From Aquimarina mycalae (GTDB lineage Bacteria; Bacteroidota; Bacteroidia; Flavobacteriales; Flavobacteriaceae), in the NCBI RefSeq assembly GCF_029906345.1, contig NZ_JARYGY010000013.1, forward strand, positions 1 to 45,959: a stretch of DNA of 45,959 nt. The letters are read 5' to 3'. Within the stretch, counting starts at the first letter, position 1; every line of letters starts with the position of its first letter. Position numbers and translations under genes: made by a program. The notes beneath the pieces were generated by a model. That model worked only from the letters and a program-made list of their open reading frames with translations, ran no database searches and was not told the origin of the DNA. Positions 17,400-25,128 of the stretch are shown here, piece after piece.

Positions 17400-17942
17400 T
17401 TAAGCAGGGGTTTTAATTAATTCTTTTAGGGATTTTAAACAGCGAGATTTCTGACTTTTCACCACATTTTTGTTTTCGTAGCCTAAGTTATCAGTAATCT
17501 CATCAATAGTTAGTCCCCGATAATAGAATAAGGTTAACATTTCCTGACAACGTTTTCCAAGATTTTTAAAATGCTGTCGTAACAGTTGTTGTTCTGCTGT
17601 CAATTGTGGCTCTTTAAAAAAATCTTGTGTATCCGAGGTTTCTTTATAGTCTATGCTATTTTCATAAGAGATTGTTTTTTTCTGTTTACGCAGATGGTCG
17701 TAAATCATGTATTTTCCAATACTGAATAAATATGTTTTAACTGAACTTTTTATATCATCCAGTTTTCCATTAATGGCATGTTCACGTAATGCGATAAATG
17801 CATCCTGATATACATCCACTAATGCGTCATGGTCTAAGTCATATTTTTTTGCAAACTGTAAAAAAGCACTACGATATTCATTGTAGATTTTTTCCAAAGC
17901 TTGGTTATGACCTTTTTTCAAGGTTAAGAGTTCTTCCTTCAT
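17400..17942 (-). CDS. ECF-type RNA polymerase sigma factor
   Basis: This is a 180-residue sigma-70 family protein with only regions 2 and 4. Region 2 covers about 15-90, with FLQFAKKYDLDHDALVDVY and VYQDAFIALREH, then VKTYLFSIGKYMIYDHLRK. Region 4 covers about 125-175, with the helix-turn-helix LTIDEITDNLGYENKNVVKS and QKSRCLKSLKEL. Size and order are those of extracytoplasmic-function sigma factors. It is co-transcribed with the abutting anti-sigma gene and divergent from the OmpA-like gene, 106 bases away. ECF factors commonly activate their own promoter, but I could not identify a target motif with confidence. Confidence 0.93.
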   Translation of the reverse strand: MKEELLTLKKGHNQALEKIYNEYRSAFLQFAKKYDLDHDALVDVYQDAFIALREHAINGKLDDIKSSVKTYLFSIGKYMIYDHLRKQKKTISYENSIDYKETSDTQDFFKEPQLTAEQQLLRQHFKNLGKRCQEMLTLFYYRGLTIDEITDNLGYENKNVVKSQKSRCLKSLKELIKTPA

Positions 17943-18048
17943 GTTATATAACCTGATTAGGGTAAATAGGTCAATTTTTATTTTCCGTAGCTAAAGTTAA
18001 CCTTTTTTATAAAAAGCACACAAAGAGATAAAACCAAACAAAATAATT

Positions 18049-19410
18049 ATGAAAACTATAAAGCAAATCATAGGAGTGATAGTAGTACTTTTTCTTTTGT
18101 TAACTCCTCAAGCAACCGAAGCTCAATTTTGGAAAAAAGTGGTGAAAACAGCCGAAAAAGCTGCAGAGAAAACTGTTTTAAAGAAGACAGAAGAAAAGGT
18201 TTCTAAAAAAACCAGTAAAACGATAGACGATACTGTTGATGGAAAACCTAAAAAAAATAAAAAGAAGAATAAAAAGAATAAAAAAGGAGCTGTTATTTCT
18301 TCTGGTGATCAAGATCAACATCAACAAGAAGATGATATAGATACCAACGAAAAGAAAAATCCTTCTTTTGCTGCATATTCTAAATTTGATTTTATGCCAG
18401 GAGAAGATATCATCGCATTTGAGGACTTTAGTCAGGATGAAATTGGTGATTTACCTGGACGATGGAATTCTTCGAATTCTGCTGAAGTTGTAACCTTAAA
18501 TAATGAAGAAGGGCGATGGATGCAGATAGGAGTAGGGAAAGGGTCTTTTGTGCCAGAGTTTATCGCAGAGTTTCCTGATAATTTCACCTTAGAATATGAT
18601 GTGATTTTTGATTTTGATGTATCTAAATATACGTATCAAAGAGATTTGATGGTGATTTTTTCTGATTTAGTAAATCCAGCATATCAGATGACTAGTTATA
18701 GACCAGGAAAAAATGGATTCTATTTCTCTATAGAAGGAGGGAATAGTTACGGCGGAAAAGTGGAGAGTTTTAAATATGCATCAGATCGTAATCTAGATTT
18801 GAGATCTGAAAAACAGATCAGTCAATTGCATAAAAACAATCAAGGAAGAGGAAAGAAAATGCATATTTCTATCTGGAGGCAAAAACAACGTATGAGAATA
18901 TATGTTGATGAGAAAAAAGTGTTTGATGTGCCAAGAGCCTTTGAGAAAGGAGTTGCAATCAAGAATTTAAAATTCTTTTCTAGAATTACTGAAGAAGATA
19001 TGTATTATTATATGTCTAATATTAGGTATGCTGTAGGTAAACCAGATGTAAGAAATAAATTATTAACAGAAGGTAAATTAGTCACCTATGGAATTACATT
19101 TGACACTGGGAAAGCAACAGTGAAATCAGAATCATATGGAACTATTAAAAAAATAGCAAATGTACTTTCTGAAACTCCAGATATCAAAGTGCTAATCACA
19201 GGCCATACAGATAAAGATGGTGATGAAGTATCCAATAAAAAGTTATCAGAAAAAAGGGCAGCATCTGTCAAAGAAGTTCTGGTTCGTGAATTTGGTATTG
19301 ACGATGCTAGATTAGAAACTGAAGGTATGGGAGAAAGTGATCCGATTGCTACAGAAAATTCATCTGAAGCTAAAGCAAAAAATAGAAGAGTAGAATTTAA
19401 AAAAATATAA
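18049..19410 (+). CDS. OmpA-family protein with lysine-rich linker and beta-sandwich domain
   Basis: This 453-residue protein has a signal peptide (cleavage near ATEAQ, residue 25) and a basic helical stretch. A strongly lysine-rich low-complexity linker follows (KPKKNKKKNKKNKK, about 66-80), then a Gln/Asp-rich spacer. A middle domain of about 200 residues beginning FMPGEDIIAFEDFSQDEIGD looks like a LamG/concanavalin-type beta sandwich. The C-terminal OmpA peptidoglycan-binding domain (about 345-453) contains ITGHTDKDGD, NKKLSEKRA and AKNRRVEF. It is expected in the periplasm or outer membrane, tethered to peptidoglycan. It is divergent from the ECF sigma gene and may belong to its regulon, which is inference. 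A strong terminator follows. Confidence 0.85.
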   Translation: MKTIKQIIGVIVVLFLLLTPQATEAQFWKKVVKTAEKAAEKTVLKKTEEKVSKKTSKTIDDTVDGKPKKNKKKNKKNKKGAVISSGDQDQHQQEDDIDTNEKKNPSFAAYSKFDFMPGEDIIAFEDFSQDEIGDLPGRWNSSNSAEVVTLNNEEGRWMQIGVGKGSFVPEFIAEFPDNFTLEYDVIFDFDVSKYTYQRDLMVIFSDLVNPAYQMTSYRPGKNGFYFSIEGGNSYGGKVESFKYASDRNLDLRSEKQISQLHKNNQGRGKKMHISIWRQKQRMRIYVDEKKVFDVPRAFEKGVAIKNLKFFSRITEEDMYYYMSNIRYAVGKPDVRNKLLTEGKLVTYGITFDTGKATVKSESYGTIKKIANVLSETPDIKVLITGHTDKDGDEVSNKKLSEKRAASVKEVLVREFGIDDARLETEGMGESDPIATENSSEAKAKNRRVEFKKI

Positions 19411-19466
19411 GTCATTTTTTGTTTTCCGATATATAGTGGAGACGTAAAATATACAATAGAACTTTT

Positions 19467-19510
19467 AAACTCAGAATTGTTTCGAGATTTAGAAACAATT
19501 CTGAGTTTTT
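19467..19510 (+). terminator. Terminator after the OmpA-like gene
   Basis: A 17-bp stem (AAACTCAGAATTGTTTC with its complement) encloses an 8-base loop and ends in a T run. Confidence 0.9.
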
Positions 19511-19575
19511 AGATGTTGTTTTTTCGTTATTTTCTATTTTTTATAGATAAAAATGAGGGTTTTTAACATACGGTT

Positions 19576-19606
19576 TTGCCGTAAAATTATTGGTTTTTTA
19601 ATTTTG
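19576..19606 (+). promoter_or_regulatory. Promoter upstream of nrdB
   Basis: TTG at 19576-19578 and TAATTTTG at 19599-19606 are 20 bases apart, an exact match to the Bacteroidota -33/-7 consensus. It is about 280 bases from nrdB, so it implies a long leader. Confidence 0.6.
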
Positions 19607-19886
19607 TTTTTTTGACCCTAAAAACGTTGTCAGCAAGTGAAAAACAGGTGATTGTTGAAGTTACTAACAAGGTTGTTTATATCTTTTGAAATACATATAA
19701 ACACCTGTAAACTAATAACTTAATCCAAAATCATTAATTAGGGGGTTTTTACTGCTAATTCCCATCGTGTTGAAAACTTTGTTGAAAACGTTTGCTAACT
19801 TTTTGTGAAACTTTTAGTGCATTTTTTGATCTTTGTTAGTCCATAGCGGAAACAAAAAAAACATAAAACTAGCTAAAAGAAAAAAG
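19607..19886 (+). promoter_or_regulatory. Long nrdB leader with repeats
   Basis: No open reading frame of note lies here. ACAGGTG (19644-19650) and CACCTGT (19702-19708) form a 7-bp inverted repeat 51 bases apart. GTTGAAAAC occurs twice at 12-base spacing (19769-19777, 19781-19789), with a weaker GTGAAAC afterwards. A second, weaker promoter (GATCTTTG at about 19829-19836) could give a short leader. No NrdR box pair or known riboswitch was recognised. A role in controlling nrdB is inference. Confidence 0.4.
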
Positions 19887-20864
19887 ATGAATGCAGTTGA
19901 GCCAATCTTGCAAGAAAATAAAGATAGATTTGTAATTTTTCCTATTAAACATCATGATATTTGGGATTGGTATAAAAAGTCAGAAGCTAGTTTTTGGACA
20001 GCCGAAGAAATTGATTTACATCAAGACATTACAGATTGGGCGACAAAGCTTACCGATGATGAGCGTTATTTCATCAAACATATCTTAGCATTTTTTGCGG
20101 CTTCTGATGGAATCGTAAATGAAAATCTCGCAGAGAACTTTGTGAACGAAGTTCAATATAGCGAAGCAAAATTCTTTTACGGTTTTCAGATTATGATGGA
20201 GAATATTCATTCTGAAACCTATTCTTTATTAATCGATACATATGTAAAAGATGAAAAGGAAAAAGATATTCTGTTTAAAGCAATTGATAATTTTCCCGCA
20301 ATTAAGAAAAAAGCAGATTGGGCACTAAAATGGATCGAATCTGATTCTTTTGCAGAACGTTTAATTGCTTTTGCAGCAGTAGAAGGTATTTTCTTTTCTG
20401 GAGCATTTTGTTCAATTTTCTGGTTAAAGAAACGAGGTTTAATGCCAGGACTTACTTTTTCTAACGAATTAATTTCAAGAGATGAAGGAGTGCATTGTGA
20501 TTTTGCTGTGCATTTGCATAATAATCACCTAGTAAATAAAGTGCCTAAAGAAAGAATTCGTGAAATCATAGTAGATGCTTTAAATATAGAAAGAGAATTT
20601 GTTACAGAATCACTTCCTGTAAGTTTGATAGGAATGAATTCTAAATTAATGACTCAGTACTTAGAGTTTGTTACAGATAGATTATTAGTAGAGCTAGAAT
20701 GTGAAAAAGAATATGGAACTGCTAATCCATTTGATTTTATGGATATGATCTCGTTACAAGGAAAAACTAATTTCTTCGAAAAACGAGTTTCAGAATACCA
20801 AAAAGCAGGAGTGCTTAATAAAGATACCGAAGAAAATAAAATAAGTTTTGATGCTGATTTTTAA
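19887..20864 (+). CDS. nrdB: Ribonucleotide reductase small subunit, class Ia, eukaryote-like
   Basis: R2 holds the di-iron centre and tyrosyl radical that starts ribonucleotide reduction in R1. In this 325-residue protein the iron ligands and radical Tyr can be placed: Asp74 in AASDGIVNEN, and Glu105, His108 and Tyr112 in ENIHSETYSLLIDTY. Later ligands are in AVEGIFFSG and ISRDEGVHCDF. These segments, KKRGLMPGLTFSNELISRDE, GKTNFFEKRV and the C-terminal DADF are nearly those of the animal R2 protein; the C-terminal tail binds R1. The frame opens at 19833, but the first 18 residues are lysine-rich and unlike R2, so the ATG at 19887 is chosen. nrdA follows after a 316-base gap. Confidence 0.96.
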   Translation: MNAVEPILQENKDRFVIFPIKHHDIWDWYKKSEASFWTAEEIDLHQDITDWATKLTDDERYFIKHILAFFAASDGIVNENLAENFVNEVQYSEAKFFYGFQIMMENIHSETYSLLIDTYVKDEKEKDILFKAIDNFPAIKKKADWALKWIESDSFAERLIAFAAVEGIFFSGAFCSIFWLKKRGLMPGLTFSNELISRDEGVHCDFAVHLHNNHLVNKVPKERIREIIVDALNIEREFVTESLPVSLIGMNSKLMTQYLEFVTDRLLVELECEKEYGTANPFDFMDMISLQGKTNFFEKRVSEYQKAGVLNKDTEENKISFDADF

Positions 20865-21180
20865 ACTTTAAAAATCGTTTCAAAACAAGAATATATTCAT
20901 TCTGAGCTAATCAAAAATAGTGTTTCTATTTGCGTAGCGATTAGCTCAGTTTGATAAAGCTTTCTAAAAGCTTTTCCAAAAACAAAAAAACGGCGAAAGT
21001 CATATAATTGTATTTTACTTGTAGAAATACTCTGATTATTGTAATCCTGAGATTTCTTTTTAGTATCTGATTTCGGGGGAAATTAAATGTAATTTATTGG
21101 TTTTCAGTAAACAATAAGTAGAACAACACAAATTAATATCACATTCTTCTAAAGAAGAATTTTATAAAAACCAAAAGCGT
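20865..21180 (+). other. nrdB-nrdA intergenic region with a conserved-looking hairpin
   Basis: This 316-base gap has no gene. CTGAGCTAATC (20902-20912) and GATTAGCTCAG (20939-20949) are perfect 11-bp inverted repeats. Inside them AAATAG and CTATTT can extend the structure around a TGTTT loop, with a GCGTAGC bulge. No T run follows, so it is not a standard terminator; an RNA element, processing site or operator is possible. AAAGCTTT-like palindromes follow at about 20956-20975. No TAnnTTTG promoter for nrdA was found. Confidence 0.5.
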
Positions 21181-23652
21181 ATGTATGTAGTAAAAAGAGA
21201 CGGTCACAAGGAGCCAATTATGTTTGACAAAATTACCGCTAGGGTAAGAAAGTTATGTTATGGATTGAACTCTTTGGTAGATCCAGTAAAAGTAGCAATG
21301 AGAGTAATAGAAGGGTTGTATGATGGAGTAACTACTAGTGAACTGGATAACTTAGCTGCAGAAGTTGCTGCTACGATGACCATCGCGCATCCAGATTATG
21401 CAAAGCTGGCTGCTCGTATTTCAGTTTCTAATCTACATAAAAATACTAAAAAGACATTCTCAGAAGTCGTTACAGATCTATACGAATATGTAAACCCAAG
21501 AACAGAGAAAAAAGCTCCTTTGATCTCTGATGAGGTGTATGAGGTGATTATGGCTAATAGAGAGAAATTAGATTCTACAATTATCTACAATCGCGATTTT
21601 GGGTACGATTATTTTGGTTTTAAAACATTAGAACGCTCTTATTTACTAAAGATTAACGGTAAAATTGCAGAACGTCCTCAGCATATGTTAATGAGGGTTT
21701 CTATCGGGATACATCTTAATGATCTGGATGCTGCCATAGAGACTTATGAGTTAATGTCTAAAAAATATTTTACACACGCTACACCTACATTATTTAATTC
21801 GGGAACACCAAAACCACAAATGTCATCTTGTTTCTTATTAGCAACAAAAGATGATAGTATTGATGGGATATACGATACATTAAAACAAACTGCAAAGATT
21901 TCTCAATCAGCAGGTGGAATTGGATTATCTATTCATAATGTAAGAGCAACAGGTTCATATATCGCAGGAACGAATGGTACATCTAATGGTATTGTACCAA
22001 TGTTACGTGTATTCAATGATACTGCACGTTATGTAGATCAAGGAGGAGGAAAACGTAAAGGTTCTTTTGCAATTTATGTAGAACCATGGCATGCAGATAT
22101 ATTTGATTTCCTTGACCTTAAAAAGAATCATGGTAAAGAAGAAATGCGTGCACGTGATTTGTTTTATGCAATGTGGATTCCAGATTTATTCATGAAACGT
22201 GTACAAGATGATGCAGAATGGACCTTAATGTGTCCTAATGAATGTCCTGGATTATTTGATATCCATAGTGATGCGTTTGAAAAGGAATATTTACGTTTTG
22301 AAGCCGAAGGAAAAGGAAGAAGAACTATAAAAGCGAGAGAACTTTGGGAGAAAATTCTAGAATCTCAGATTGAGACAGGAACTCCATATATGTTGTATAA
22401 AGATGCAGCAAATCGTAAGTCTAATCAACAAAACCTTGGTACTATCCGTTCTTCTAACTTATGTACAGAGATCATGGAGTATACAAGTCCTGATGAAGTA
22501 GCGGTTTGTAACTTGGCATCTATTGCTTTACCAATGTTTGTAAAAAATGGAGCATTTGATCACGAAGAGCTTTTTAAAATTACAAAACGAGTAACTAAAA
22601 ACTTAAATAAAGTAATAGATCGTAACTATTATCCAGTAAAAGAAGCTGAAAATTCTAATATGCGTCATCGTCCAATTGGATTAGGTGTACAAGGGTTAGC
22701 TGATACTTTTATCCAGTTACGTATGCCATTTACCAGTGATGAAGCTAAGAAATTGAATCAGGAAATTTTTGAAACTTTATATTTTGCTGCTGTTACAGCA
22801 TCTATGGAGGAAGCTACTGCTGATGGACCATATCAAACATATGAAGGATCTCCAATTTCTAAAGGAGAGTTTCAACATAATTTATGGGGAATTAAAGATG
22901 AGGAATTAAGTGGTCGTTGGGATTGGGCAAACCTTCGTAAAGAAGTATTGGAACATGGAGTGCGTAACTCATTATTAGTTGCACCAATGCCTACAGCATC
23001 AACTTCTCAGATTTTAGGAAATAATGAAGCTTTTGAACCATATACAAGTAACATATATACAAGACGTGTATTATCAGGAGAATTTATTGTAGTAAATAAA
23101 CACCTCTTAGAAGATCTTGTACAATTAAACCTTTGGAGTGATGACCTTAAGGATGCGATTATGCGTGCTAATGGATCTATCCAGAATATAGATATCATCC
23201 CTCAGGATCTTAAGGATCTATATAAAACGGTTTGGGAATTGAGTATGAAAGATATTATTGATATGTCTCGTCATAGAGGATATTTTATTGATCAATCTCA
23301 GTCGCTTAATTTATTTATGGAAGGGGCTACTATGGCAAAACTTACTTCTATGCATTTCTATGCTTGGAAGAGTGGATTGAAGACAGGTATGTATTACCTA
23401 AGAACGAAATCTGCAGTGGATGCTATTAAATTTACACTTAAGAGTGAAAAGAAAGAATTACCACAACCAGAACAAGTTGCGGTTGCAGCAGCGCAAGTGA
23501 TGGAAGCACAATCTGCTCCAAAAACACAACCAGAACCTGAAGCAGTACAAGTCACTACAGAAGGTACAGCGTTGACTCCAGAAGAACTTCGTGCAATTAT
23601 TGCACAATCAAAAGAATCTGAAGGAGATGACTGTTTAATGTGTGGGTCTTAA
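21181..23652 (+). CDS. nrdA: Ribonucleotide reductase large subunit, class Ia, eukaryote-like
   Basis: R1 reduces ribonucleoside diphosphates to deoxy forms. The 823 residues begin with an ATP-cone (MYVVKRDGHKEPIMFDKI), which senses ATP/dATP. The catalytic barrel follows, with FNSGTPKPQMSSCFLL (first active-site Cys), NLCTEIMEY and EVAVCNLAS (the radical-bearing Cys and the second redox Cys). MPTASTSQILGNNEAFEPYT and GLKTGMYYLRT complete the family pattern. A flexible Ala/Gln/Pro-rich linker of about 50 residues leads to the C-terminal DDCLMCGS, whose CxxC re-reduces the active site. That tail is the same as in animal R1. It is preceded by nrdB and followed by a strong terminator. Confidence 0.97.
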   Translation: MYVVKRDGHKEPIMFDKITARVRKLCYGLNSLVDPVKVAMRVIEGLYDGVTTSELDNLAAEVAATMTIAHPDYAKLAARISVSNLHKNTKKTFSEVVTDLYEYVNPRTEKKAPLISDEVYEVIMANREKLDSTIIYNRDFGYDYFGFKTLERSYLLKINGKIAERPQHMLMRVSIGIHLNDLDAAIETYELMSKKYFTHATPTLFNSGTPKPQMSSCFLLATKDDSIDGIYDTLKQTAKISQSAGGIGLSIHNVRATGSYIAGTNGTSNGIVPMLRVFNDTARYVDQGGGKRKGSFAIYVEPWHADIFDFLDLKKNHGKEEMRARDLFYAMWIPDLFMKRVQDDAEWTLMCPNECPGLFDIHSDAFEKEYLRFEAEGKGRRTIKARELWEKILESQIETGTPYMLYKDAANRKSNQQNLGTIRSSNLCTEIMEYTSPDEVAVCNLASIALPMFVKNGAFDHEELFKITKRVTKNLNKVIDRNYYPVKEAENSNMRHRPIGLGVQGLADTFIQLRMPFTSDEAKKLNQEIFETLYFAAVTASMEEATADGPYQTYEGSPISKGEFQHNLWGIKDEELSGRWDWANLRKEVLEHGVRNSLLVAPMPTASTSQILGNNEAFEPYTSNIYTRRVLSGEFIVVNKHLLEDLVQLNLWSDDLKDAIMRANGSIQNIDIIPQDLKDLYKTVWELSMKDIIDMSRHRGYFIDQSQSLNLFMEGATMAKLTSMHFYAWKSGLKTGMYYLRTKSAVDAIKFTLKSEKKELPQPEQVAVAAAQVMEAQSAPKTQPEPEAVQVTTEGTALTPEELRAIIAQSKESEGDDCLMCGS

Positions 23653-23675
23653 AAAAGACTCGATTTATATAGGGT

Positions 23676-23709
23676 AAAAGGGAAGTTTTTTTAAAAACTT
23701 CCCTTTTTT
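23676..23709 (+). terminator. Terminator after nrdA
   Basis: AAAAGGGAAGTTTTT pairs with AAAAACTTCCCTTTT around a two-base TT loop, followed by Ts. Confidence 0.9.
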
Positions 23710-23853
23710 AATTGAGCTATTTTAGGAAATTACTCTAAAAACAAGGGTAACAAATAGTATAGAAAAGGTACTTATATAATAGAAGATTCTTTATATTCTT
23801 ATACAAAGAGTTAAGAAGTACAAGTTTGTTGTTTTCGAGCTCTTTTAAATTTA

Positions 23854-24366
23854 ATGCAACTTACTCATATGGAAGAAATAGCTATCCAGCAACCGCTATG
23901 TTCACAATGTAGTGCCGAAATTACATCAACATCCAAATTTTGTACCCATTGCGGTTTTCCAGAAAATGGTGATGAAAAAGAAAAGGCTGTTTTTCATGCA
24001 AAAAAAGCAATGAAGAAAAATGAAATCATGGATGATCATAAAAGGATTAGTTCTGCCAGAAATACTTTGTATTGGATAGCTGGGATAAATCTTGTGTTGG
24101 GGTTTATTCATTTCTTTGCTTCTCAAGATATAGCAAGCCTGATTGTTCAGATTATTGTTGGAGCTATATACCTAGTATTAGCATATTGGTCTCAGAAAAA
24201 ACCATTTGCCGCAATATTGTCGGGATTATTATTTTATCTCACGATGATAGCGATTCTTGCAATAGCAGAGCCAGCTACTATTTTTAGTGGTATTCTGTTT
24301 AAAATTATTATTATCGCTTTTCTTGCAAAAGGAGTGTACTCTGCATCTCAAAATTCTAAAGAATAA
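23854..24366 (+). CDS. Zinc-ribbon membrane protein
   Basis: This 170-residue protein has an N-terminal zinc ribbon (LCSQC, then KFCTHCG; Cys16, Cys19, Cys30, Cys33). A charged linker and about four membrane helices (about 72-90, 95-112, 118-138, 142-160) follow. No further domain is recognised. The next gene (24370, 3 bases on) also has an N-terminal zinc ribbon before membrane helices, so the two proteins may interact or respond to the same signal. An ATG at 23869 is an alternative start that removes five residues. It heads the probable operon with the CPBP protease and dgt. Confidence 0.75.
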   Translation: MQLTHMEEIAIQQPLCSQCSAEITSTSKFCTHCGFPENGDEKEKAVFHAKKAMKKNEIMDDHKRISSARNTLYWIAGINLVLGFIHFFASQDIASLIVQIIVGAIYLVLAYWSQKKPFAAILSGLLFYLTMIAILAIAEPATIFSGILFKIIIIAFLAKGVYSASQNSKE

Positions 24367-24369
24367 ATA

Positions 24370-25125
24370 ATGCATAATATGGTTTGTAAAACGTGTGACG
24401 CATCCTTAGAAACTGCAGTTAATTTTTGTCCTAATTGTGGTGTGCCCATTAGTGTCCCAAAAGGAGAAAGTACAAAAGAACATCTTAATTTAGTGATCTC
24501 TTTTTATATAGTAATGTTAGGGTTTTTGATCATTAATTACTTTTTGTATAAAGATGAAAGCTCATTACTTCAGGATATCGCTACAGAAAGTGTTTTTGCA
24601 CTGATTATTATTGGTTTTACATTTTTTGATTTTAAAAATATAATAAAGCTATATAGATTTCCGAAGATTAATTTTTTGCACTTTTTAGGATATCTATTGG
24701 TGCCTTTTGCTAGTGCTTTTCTGGTGTATTATGCCGTAGAATTTATTAATGATCAATTGTCTGATGAAACGTATAATTATTATTTGGGATATATTGATTA
24801 TCCTAACCCTATGTTTTGGGCAGTTCTTTTTGTAGCTATTTTTCCTCCTGTTTTTGAAGAATTGGGATTTAGAGGTTTTCTGTATAATCAATTACTTAAA
24901 ATCACTAGTACTAAAGTAACAATCATCCTTACAGCGTTTATTTTTGCGTTAGTTCATTTTTCGGTAATATCTCTTTTATGGATCTTTCCATTTGGCTTAT
25001 TATTGGGATATTTAAGACATAAATACAATACTTTATGGATCGGGATGATAATTCATTTCATACATAACTTCATAGTGTTATATTTGGACTATTATTATTT
25101 TGATAGCACATTGTTAGAATTCTGA
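24370..25125 (+). CDS. CPBP-family intramembrane protease with N-terminal zinc ribbon
   Basis: This 251-residue protein has a zinc ribbon at residues 6-23 (CKTC, CPNCG; Cys6, Cys9, Cys20, Cys23). Membrane helices follow, and the CPBP (Abi/Rce1-like) glutamic protease core. The motifs are complete: EELGFRG with Glu163, Glu164 and Arg168, FALVHFS with His196, and HFIHNF near the C-terminus. CPBP proteins cleave within the membrane and are related to the CAAX prenyl protease; bacterial substrates are mostly unknown. The zinc ribbon fusion suggests a recognition or regulatory role. It sits 3 bases after the first zinc-ribbon gene and 3 bases before dgt. Confidence 0.88.
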   Translation: MHNMVCKTCDASLETAVNFCPNCGVPISVPKGESTKEHLNLVISFYIVMLGFLIINYFLYKDESSLLQDIATESVFALIIIGFTFFDFKNIIKLYRFPKINFLHFLGYLLVPFASAFLVYYAVEFINDQLSDETYNYYLGYIDYPNPMFWAVLFVAIFPPVFEELGFRGFLYNQLLKITSTKVTIILTAFIFALVHFSVISLLWIFPFGLLLGYLRHKYNTLWIGMIIHFIHNFIVLYLDYYYFDSTLLEF

Positions 25126-25128
25126 TTT

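Noticed and set aside
19086..19415. 109-residue frame opposite the OmpA domain
   Set aside because: Serine-rich shadow of the OmpA coding strand with no start context or homologue in view.
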